Source: Nitrosomonas sp.
GTDB taxonomy: Bacteria; Pseudomonadota; Gammaproteobacteria; Burkholderiales; Nitrosomonadaceae
Assembly (NCBI RefSeq): GCF_019752095.1
Contig: NZ_JAIEMO010000013.1
Coordinates: forward strand, 1-64,000
Reading direction: 5' to 3'
Length of the DNA stretch: 64,000 bases
The notes beneath the pieces are model-generated. The model searched no databases. It was not told the DNA's origin and was given only the letters and a program-made list of their open reading frames with translations. Shown here one piece after another: positions 56,512 to 64,000 of the stretch (its first letter is position 1; each line of letters opens with the position of its first letter). Position numbers and translations under genes: made by a program.

Positions 56512-57138
56512 ATGGTCCGTTTAAGCTGTTCCACTTTCTGCTTGCTGCTGCTCAGTCTGATACCAGCCCTGGCTGAAGCAACTGCTATCAACAGTCTTAA
56601 AACCTTCATTCAGGAAACCCGCACAGTTCGAGCAAACTTCTCACAAACACTGTACGATAAAAATTCCCGTGCCATCCAAGAATCAACCGGCACCATGCAG
56701 TTCGAGCGTCCTGAAAAATTCCGCTGGGCTTATGAAAAACCATACGAGCAACTGATTGTTGGCAACGGCACGCAAGTCTGGTTTTATGATCATGACCTCA
56801 ACCAAGTAACTGTGCGCCAATTCAACCTCGCTATCGGCAGTAGTCCAGCCGCATTACTCGCCGGCAGCAGCACGATTGAAGACAATTTTGAATTGGTTGA
56901 GCTAGGTGTACAAAACGAAATGGAATGGCTCGAAGCAATTCCCAAAAACAAAGAAAGCAACTTTGAGTTCATCCAGATGGGGTTTTCTCCGGACGGTACG
57001 CTCAAGGTTATGGCATTGCGGGATAATTTCGGACAAACAACATTATTGTCGTTCTCTGAACTGGATAAAAACCCCACCCTACCTGCTGATTTATTCACAT
57101 TTATTCCTCCGGACAATGCAGACGTCATCAGTGAGTGA
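56512..57138 (+). CDS. lolA: Outer-membrane lipoprotein carrier protein LolA
   Basis: LolA carries lipoproteins across the periplasm from LolCDE to LolB. The 208-residue product starts at ATG 56512 behind AAAGGAAC and has a signal peptide ending near PALAEA. The mature part shows the family pattern VRANFSQTLYDKN, GTMQFERPEKFRWAYEKPYEQ and VWFYDHDLNQVTVR. It sits in the ftsK-lolA-rarA-serS order. Its last 23 bases overlap rarA in another frame. Confidence 0.96.
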   Translation: MVRLSCSTFCLLLLSLIPALAEATAINSLKTFIQETRTVRANFSQTLYDKNSRAIQESTGTMQFERPEKFRWAYEKPYEQLIVGNGTQVWFYDHDLNQVTVRQFNLAIGSSPAALLAGSSTIEDNFELVELGVQNEMEWLEAIPKNKESNFEFIQMGFSPDGTLKVMALRDNFGQTTLLSFSELDKNPTLPADLFTFIPPDNADVISE

Positions 57139-58450
57139 TTTGGACCTTTTTTCGATTAATGCACCCAAAGCACCATTGGCAGAACTACTGCGCCCCAGAC
57201 AACCAAGCGACGTCATTGGACAAAATCATCTGCTTGGCGCAGGAAAACCACTGCGGTTGGCATTTGAGTCAGGCAAACCGCATTCGATGATTTTATGGGG
57301 CCCGCCAGGAACCGGGAAAACTACACTAGCTCGTCTCATGTCAACTGAATTTGATTGCGAGTTCATTGCCCTATCTGCCGTGCTGTCGGGCGTCAAAGAC
57401 ATTCGCAATGCGATTGAGCAGGCTCAGTTAGTCCTGCAACAATCCGGTCGGCATACCATTCTTTTTGTTGACGAAGTGCATCGCTTTAACAAATCACAGC
57501 AAGATGCTTTTTTACCGTACGTAGAACAGGGCTTAATCACTTTCATCGGTGCCACCACGGAAAACCCATCATTTGAAATTAACAACGCACTGTTATCGCG
57601 CGTTCAAGTGTATATACTCAACGCCTTATCAGAACAGGAATTATCCAGATTATTTGAGCGTGCTCAAAATTTAATTCTGGATAAAATGCAATTTTCTGAT
57701 GAGGCAAGGAATTTACTAATCGAATTCGCTGACGGTGATGCCAGACGTTTACTAAATCTGCTAGAACAAATTCATACTGCAGTCAGAACTGAATCCATCA
57801 CGCAAATCAGTAAAGATATTGTCCTCAACACGTTATCACGCAATGCACGCAGCTTTGATAAAGGCGGCGATGAATTTTATGATCAGATATCCGCACTACA
57901 TAAATCTGTTCGCGGATCTTCACCTGATGCAGCGCTCTATTGGCTGTGTCGCATGTTGGATGGCGGCGCCGATGCGCTGTATATCGGACGAAGATTGATT
58001 CGGATGGCAGCTGAAGACATCGGCCTGGCAGATCCACGTGCTCTACGCTTAACATTGGATGCCTGTGAGACTTATGAGCGACTAGGCAGTCCGGAAGGCG
58101 AATTGGCGTTGGCACAAGCTACCTTGTATCTGGCCTGCGCGCCGAAAAGTAACGCCGCCTATCTAGCTTACAAGAAAGCACGCTCCTTAGTTGCCCAGGA
58201 TAAATCACGCCGCGTCCCATTGCACCTGCGAAATGCACCCACCAAACTGATGCAAGATATCGGCTATGGAAACACTTACCGCTACGCGCATGATTGCCCG
58301 GAGGCCTACGCAGCGGATGAAAATTATTTTCCGGATGAAATGCCTGAAGTGAATTTTTATCAACCAACTGCTTTCGGACTGGAACAAAAAATTCAAGAAA
58401 AATTGGCTCATTTACGAAATTTAGATAAACAAGCAAAACGTAAACTATAA
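57116..58450 (+). CDS. rarA: Replication-associated recombination protein A
   Basis: RarA (MgsA) is a clamp-loader-like AAA+ ATPase acting at stalled forks. The 444-residue protein has Walker A GPPGTGKTT near residue 65, Walker B ILFVDEVHRFNK, sensor 1 in FIGATTENPSF, and the family tail CPEAYAADENYFPDEM. I start it at ATG 57116, which overlaps lolA; GTG 57131 is an alternative. The frame is open still further upstream but that part is a shadow of lolA. Confidence 0.95.
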   Translation: MQTSSVSDLDLFSINAPKAPLAELLRPRQPSDVIGQNHLLGAGKPLRLAFESGKPHSMILWGPPGTGKTTLARLMSTEFDCEFIALSAVLSGVKDIRNAIEQAQLVLQQSGRHTILFVDEVHRFNKSQQDAFLPYVEQGLITFIGATTENPSFEINNALLSRVQVYILNALSEQELSRLFERAQNLILDKMQFSDEARNLLIEFADGDARRLLNLLEQIHTAVRTESITQISKDIVLNTLSRNARSFDKGGDEFYDQISALHKSVRGSSPDAALYWLCRMLDGGADALYIGRRLIRMAAEDIGLADPRALRLTLDACETYERLGSPEGELALAQATLYLACAPKSNAAYLAYKKARSLVAQDKSRRVPLHLRNAPTKLMQDIGYGNTYRYAHDCPEAYAADENYFPDEMPEVNFYQPTAFGLEQKIQEKLAHLRNLDKQAKRKL

Positions 58451-58461
58451 AATTCAATTAA

Positions 58462-59802
<1,341 letters not shown>

Positions 59803-59845
59803 AAACCAAACACAACGATTCACTCTTCTTATAGGAAGCCTCATC

Positions 59846-60532
59846 ATGCAGAATGAACACACCGATCAACCCAACCATACATCTGACAACGACAGCAAGC
59901 TCAAAACACTCGAAGCTGAGGTGCGCGAAGCGATTGCCAGCGGCACGCATATCCAGGAAACCGTGCGCCGGCTAACTCTGGAAGCCATGAATGCAAAACA
60001 TATCGATCTGGAATCCTTACAGCGAATTATCACCGCGGTGATGGATGGCGTGCACGACGGCGCAACGCACCAGCTACAACATGCAGCCAATCAAACGCAA
60101 GCAGCAAAATCACAAATTACTGAAGCTGTTACAGGACTCGATTCTGCATTGGCTGGATTTGCCGAAGCCTCCAAACTAGCCGTTCAAGAAGCAACCAGTC
60201 AGGCCAGGAAATTCTCTGAGACCGAATTAAAGCGCACTCGCTCTGATCTGGAAAGCCTGGAAAGTTTATTCGTCGACACCCTGCATCGTACCGGTACAGC
60301 AGCGCAAGGCGTGATTTCAGAGATTCTGCTCGACTTGAGTCATCATGCAAAAAATACCGGAACCACAGTAGGTTCGCAGTTACAAGAAACTTTGGCCATT
60401 CTCGCGCAACAAATTGCATCAGTCGGACAATCTCAGCTAGAAACCGGCGCCACCCTCGCGCAAAAAACAGCCGAATTTGTTGGTAAAATCACTCAAGGCG
60501 TGCTATCGGGAATCAAAGATAAATCCAAATAA
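59846..60532 (+). CDS. Helical hypothetical protein (possibly DUF6781)
   Basis: This 228-residue protein starts at ATG 59846 behind AGGA. Almost the whole chain is amphipathic alpha-helix rich in Ala, Gln, Thr and Glu, with no membrane helix or signal peptide. Segments such as ITAVMDGVHDGATHQLQHAA and LAQQIASVGQSQLETGATL recall phasin- or apolipoprotein-like proteins. It may belong to DUF6781, which I recall from betaproteobacteria; I am not certain. It lies 43 bp after serS, so the two may be co-transcribed. Confidence 0.7.
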   Translation: MQNEHTDQPNHTSDNDSKLKTLEAEVREAIASGTHIQETVRRLTLEAMNAKHIDLESLQRIITAVMDGVHDGATHQLQHAANQTQAAKSQITEAVTGLDSALAGFAEASKLAVQEATSQARKFSETELKRTRSDLESLESLFVDTLHRTGTAAQGVISEILLDLSHHAKNTGTTVGSQLQETLAILAQQIASVGQSQLETGATLAQKTAEFVGKITQGVLSGIKDKSK

Positions 60533-60563
60533 AACTATTGTTGAATTCGATCGATTAAACGAG

Positions 60564-60601
60564 TCGTTAGCTCCACGTAACTTAAAAGGTAGGGCTAACG
60601 A
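60564..60601. terminator. Inverted repeat between convergent genes
   Basis: TCGTTAGC (60564-60571) and GCTAACGA (60594-60601) are a perfect 8-bp inverted repeat with a 22-base loop. It lies in the 73-bp gap between the convergent helical-protein gene and rdgC. It may act as a transcript-end hairpin for both strands, although there is no T-run. Confidence 0.5.
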
Positions 60602-60605
60602 TATC

Positions 60606-61493
60606 CTAACTTAAATCTTCGCCGCCTAACGCATCAACCATTGCGGTAATCAGTTGACTAAGTTCGCCGGTCATAATAGCAAAATCGCTGACAAACAATT
60701 CTTCAGCACTCTCAGTCGACTCTTTCAGAATATCCTGTGGCGCAATCCGCCGCAGCTGCAAATTATCATGCAATACAAATGAAATTTTACTATCCCACGT
60801 CATTGCCAGCCTGATCACTTTTTTCCCTGCACGGATATGACGCACAGTCTCTTCGGTCTCCAGCGCATGGTGGGTATATTTGACAGTTGCTCTCTCATCG
60901 CTCATGCCTTGCAGCTCACAGTCACGATCGATGCTAAATATAGAAGGCAAATCATCGCCGGACAACCAACGTGTCATCGCTGAAGAAGGCGAAACCTGCG
61001 TTTCCAGCGGCGCTAGCGTCAAACCGTGCATCGATTTAACCAATACTTCAACCAATTCATCAGCTTTCTGGGTGCTCGTCGTATCAATTATCAAACGACT
61101 TTTAACCGCATCAATCCAGGCATAAGTTTTGTGACGTTGTGTAAAAGCACGCGGCAATAACTCAATTATCGTGGCTTCCTTGATATCTCTAACTTGTTTC
61201 TTACCTGGCTTATAGCCTTGCATTTTCTCAATTTGCGTAATACGGTTCTTGGCATGCTGATTAATCACGCCAGCTGGCAATAATTTCTTCTCCACACCCA
61301 AGGCAATCAGCCATTGTTGGCCATAAGCATGGATAAAATTCTCCTGCTCATCGCGCGGCGGTACCCAGCCACGGCTTTGCATCTCCATTTGCATGCATAC
61401 TTGCAAGGCATGTTGAGAAAGCGCCTCTTCAAGGCTATTCAATGTTATATTTCCACTACTAATACGATAAGCTTGTAAATTTCTGAACCACAT
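60606..61493 (-). CDS. rdgC: Recombination-associated protein RdgC
   Basis: RdgC is a ring-forming dsDNA-binding protein that restrains RecA. The 295-residue length fits the family. Recognisable segments are the N-terminal MWFRNLQAYRI, RGWVPPRDEQENFIHAYGQQWLIALGVEKKLLPA, and the C-terminal ATVKYTHHALETEE and VIRLAMTWDSKISFVLHDNLQLRRI. It is divergent from the DUF2007 gene (47 bp). Confidence 0.95.
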   Translation of the reverse strand: MWFRNLQAYRISSGNITLNSLEEALSQHALQVCMQMEMQSRGWVPPRDEQENFIHAYGQQWLIALGVEKKLLPAGVINQHAKNRITQIEKMQGYKPGKKQVRDIKEATIIELLPRAFTQRHKTYAWIDAVKSRLIIDTTSTQKADELVEVLVKSMHGLTLAPLETQVSPSSAMTRWLSGDDLPSIFSIDRDCELQGMSDERATVKYTHHALETEETVRHIRAGKKVIRLAMTWDSKISFVLHDNLQLRRIAPQDILKESTESAEELFVSDFAIMTGELSQLITAMVDALGGEDLS

Positions 61494-61539
61494 AGTTTTA
61501 CTCTATTAACTTGTTGATTGTCTTTGCCATCATCACTGC

Positions 61540-61878
61540 ATGAAAAAAATTTACTCTGCTGGCAATTTGTTGGAAGCGCAGATAGTACTTGATCTGCTCG
61601 AACACGCCTATATCCCGGCGAGAATTTTTAATCAGCATGCGCAAGGCTGCGTCGGAGAAATTCCTTTCACACACGCATATCCGGAAGTATGGATCATACG
61701 CGAAGAAGATTTCGAGCGCGGCAAGCGTGTCGTTGAAACCTACGAGAAAACACCGACAGCAACCGGCATCATACGCTGTCCTGCTTGTAATGAAGAAAAT
61801 CCAGCTAATTTCCAGCTCTGTTGGAAATGCGGTTCTGGCTTAGAGATTATCCTGTACCAAACCAAGATTACCGAATAA
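61540..61878 (+). CDS. DUF2007 protein with C-terminal zinc ribbon
   Basis: The 112-residue protein has an N-terminal DUF2007 domain (~1-68), a small ferredoxin-like fold starting MKKIYSAGNLLEAQIVLDLLE, and a C-terminal four-Cys zinc ribbon (Cys80, Cys83, Cys94, Cys97). The family has been called a putative signal-transducing protein; no function is established. It lies 68 bp before tex on the same strand. Confidence 0.85.
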   Translation: MKKIYSAGNLLEAQIVLDLLEHAYIPARIFNQHAQGCVGEIPFTHAYPEVWIIREEDFERGKRVVETYEKTPTATGIIRCPACNEENPANFQLCWKCGSGLEIILYQTKITE

Positions 61879-61946
61879 ACAATAACATCAAAAAGTGATG
61901 AATACTTATCCATCACTTCATGCTTTCTCCAACATTAAATCAGATA

Positions 61947-64000
61947 ATGCTTATGTTGCCATCGATTGAACAACGCCTTGCCGCAGAACTCGCGGTTAAA
62001 CTGGCACAGATCCAAGCCACTATCCAGTTACTGGATGACGGCTCCACTGTTCCCTTTATTGCCCGCTACCGCAAGGAAGCCACTGGAGGATTGGATGATG
62101 TGCAATTGCGCCAATTAGCAGAACGCTTGCACAACTTGCGTGAGCTGGAGAAACGACGCGCGACAATCATCAATGCAATTGAAAGGCAGAATAAGATGAC
62201 CCCGACACTGCTGGATGCGATCACCCATGCGCAAGACAAGACACATCTGGAGGATTTGTACCTGCCCTACCGCAAGAAACGCCGCACCAAAGCGCAAATC
62301 GCCTTGGAAGCTAGCTTGCAAGCGCTGGCAGATGCGCTGTTAAATGATTCACGGCTTGATCCGAAAATTGAAGCGACGAAATACCTGAAAGACCCGTTCA
62401 CCACCGAGGAAGGCGATAATCCAGGGGTGGCGGATGTCGAACAAGCATTGGAAGGCGCACAACACATCCTAATGGAGCGTTTCACCGAACATGCACCGCT
62501 GCTGCAAACACTACGCGAATACTTACGCTTGCATGGCATTCTGACTGCCAAGGCCGTCAAGGACAAACAAGACAGCGACATTAAATTTACCGATTATCAT
62601 GATTACCATGAAGCGATCAGTAAAATTCCTTCGCATCGTGCATTGGCGCTGCTGCGCGGCGAGCGCGAAGGATTCTTGAAACTAAAACTGCGATTGGATT
62701 CCGAACTGGAAGAAAAGAGTCGAAATTTGGCACCCAACTCATGCGAACAACGAATCGCGCAACAATTTAACATACGTGACCAAAAACACGCAGCAGATAG
62801 TTGGTTGATTGATACCGTGCGTTCAGCTTGGCGCAACAAAATCTTCGTACATCTGGAAACCGAGCTGATGAGCAACTTGCAAGAACGCGCCGAAACTGAA
62901 GCCATCCGGGTATTCGCACAAAACCTCAAAGCCCTGTTGCTCGCCCCACCTGCCGGTGCGCGCGTCACCATCGGACTGGATCCCGGATTACGCACTGGAG
63001 TGAAAGTTGCAATCGTCGATACCACCGGAAAAGTACTCGACACGGCAACGATTTATCCGCATCCGCCTAAAAATGATTGGGATGGTGCAATCCAGACTTT
63101 AAAGCAATTGGCACAAAAGCATCACGCTTCTCTGGTCGCGATTGGCAACGGTACCGCATCACGGGAAACCGATCATCTGGCCAAAGATTTAATCAAACAG
63201 TATCCACAACTCAAACTTACATCAATCATGGTGTCCGAAGCCGGAGCTTCGGTGTATTCCGCATCTGAGCTTGCCTCGGAAGAATTGCCTAATCTTGATG
63301 TATCGCTGCGCGGGGCAGTCTCAATTGCACGGCGATTGCAAGATCCTTTGGCCGAGTTGGTCAAGATCGACCCAAAATCTATTGGTGTCGGCCAATACCA
63401 GCATGACGTCAATCAAAGCCAATTAGCGCACACACTCGATGCCGTAGTGGAAGACAGCGTCAATGCTGTCGGCGTTGATGTCAATACCGCCTCTCCTGCC
63501 CTGCTGCGTTACGTTGCCGGACTCAACAGTAAAATTGCACACAACATCACCGCATACCGCAACGCCAAGGGCATGTTTGCCATACGTACCGATTTAATGA
63601 AAGTCACGGGCTTAGGCACAAAAACTTTTGAACAAGCCGCCGGATTCTTGCGCATTCCCACTGGTACAAATCCGCTTGATGCTTCCGCTGTTCACCCGGA
63701 ATCATACCCGCTGGTCGAGCAAATACTCAATGACGTAAAGCTGAATGTTTCCGCACTGATCGGCAATCAAACTGTTTTGAAAGCTATCCGTGTGGAGAAA
63801 TACTCCAACGCACAATTTGGTCTACTGACCGTCAAAGACATCCTGCAAGAACTCGAAAAGCCCGGCCGAGACCCGCGCTCCACTTTCAAAACCGCCACTT
63901 TTAAGGAAGGCATTGAGTCGATGAGAGACTTACAAACCGGCATGGTGCTCGAAGGCGTTGTTACCAATGTTGCTGCGTTCGGTGCATTTGTCGATATCGG
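61947..64000 (+). CDS. tex: RNA-binding transcription accessory protein Tex, 3' end cut by the window
   Basis: About 684 codons of tex are present and the frame is still open at 64000. The start is ATG 61947 or 61953 (MLPSIEQRLAAEL). The Tex core is clear: TVPFIARYRKEATGGLDDVQL near residue 30, the YqgF-like RNase H fold with IGLDPGLRTGVKVAIVD near 345, and helix-hairpin-helix parts near 545-600. The S1 RNA-binding domain begins at GMVLEGVVTNVAAFGAFVDIG at the right edge. Tex aids transcription and RNA handling, and is involved in toxin expression or stress in some species. Confidence 0.96.
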   Translation, partial: MLMLPSIEQRLAAELAVKLAQIQATIQLLDDGSTVPFIARYRKEATGGLDDVQLRQLAERLHNLRELEKRRATIINAIERQNKMTPTLLDAITHAQDKTHLEDLYLPYRKKRRTKAQIALEASLQALADALLNDSRLDPKIEATKYLKDPFTTEEGDNPGVADVEQALEGAQHILMERFTEHAPLLQTLREYLRLHGILTAKAVKDKQDSDIKFTDYHDYHEAISKIPSHRALALLRGEREGFLKLKLRLDSELEEKSRNLAPNSCEQRIAQQFNIRDQKHAADSWLIDTVRSAWRNKIFVHLETELMSNLQERAETEAIRVFAQNLKALLLAPPAGARVTIGLDPGLRTGVKVAIVDTTGKVLDTATIYPHPPKNDWDGAIQTLKQLAQKHHASLVAIGNGTASRETDHLAKDLIKQYPQLKLTSIMVSEAGASVYSASELASEELPNLDVSLRGAVSIARRLQDPLAELVKIDPKSIGVGQYQHDVNQSQLAHTLDAVVEDSVNAVGVDVNTASPALLRYVAGLNSKIAHNITAYRNAKGMFAIRTDLMKVTGLGTKTFEQAAGFLRIPTGTNPLDASAVHPESYPLVEQILNDVKLNVSALIGNQTVLKAIRVEKYSNAQFGLLTVKDILQELEKPGRDPRSTFKTATFKEGIESMRDLQTGMVLEGVVTNVAAFGAFVDI

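Overview
The window looks like chromosomal DNA of a betaproteobacterial ammonia oxidiser, most likely Nitrosomonas or a close relative. The evidence is an Rh50-type ammonium/ammonia channel (37373-38746), the conserved betaproteobacterial gene order leuC-leuD-leuB-asd-fimV-truA-trpF-trpB-trpA-accD-folC-SPOR-cvpA-purF-metZ on one strand (31165 down to 13900), a PEP-CTERM protein, and low-to-moderate GC. This is inferred from gene content; no 16S gene is present. I saw no rRNA or tRNA gene, no CRISPR array and no prophage.

Layout. 1-315 is a decayed IS3-family transposase remnant. 602-8346 holds an unrecognised glycine-zipper membrane protein, a YbaL/KefB-type antiporter, two small hypothetical genes, an Nramp-like transporter with an altered metal site, and an Atm1-type ABC exporter. 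8582-11202 holds the flagellar stator genes motA-motB and a membrane-anchored methyltransferase. 11221-13848 holds cysS and two adjacent cyclophilins, one exported and one cytosolic. 13900-31165 is the long minus-strand biosynthetic run (Leu, Met/Thr/Lys precursor, Trp, fatty acid, folate, purine) that also carries fimV and truA. 31247-32392 is an MFS transporter.

32881-35886 is a compact plus-strand cluster: rubrerythrin, a GlpC/HdrD-like Fe-S protein, a DUF3501 protein and a CNP1-like lipoprotein. It looks like a peroxide or redox module. 35887-37093 carries a perfect FNR/ANR-type box, spaced as in a class II promoter, upstream of a PEP-CTERM gene that is interrupted by one in-frame TGA. 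Rh50 follows with its own promoter and a strong terminator. 38814-40911 has an HxlR regulator divergent from a glutathione-S-transferase-like gene, with two similar operator-like repeats between them, then an EEP-family hydrolase. 41728-44450 is ubiJ-ubiB and a thioredoxin-like ferredoxin. 44490-45770 is a DUF2130 coiled-coil protein with a nuclease-like motif.

46346-50236 encodes a REC-PAS-GGDEF-EAL regulator and a soluble PAS-PAS histidine kinase, probably a two-component/c-di-GMP pair. 50214-52102 is tonB-exbB-exbD behind a Fur-box promoter. 52425-64000 holds an RDD protein, a degenerate GGDEF membrane protein, ftsK-lolA-rarA-serS, a helical hypothetical protein, rdgC, a DUF2007 protein and the start of tex, which runs off the window.

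Most of the window is housekeeping. The parts most worth a second look are the rubrerythrin cluster, the FNR box with the interrupted PEP-CTERM gene, the Nramp-like protein lacking the DPGN motif, the large glycine-zipper protein, and the operator architecture at HxlR/GST and tonB.
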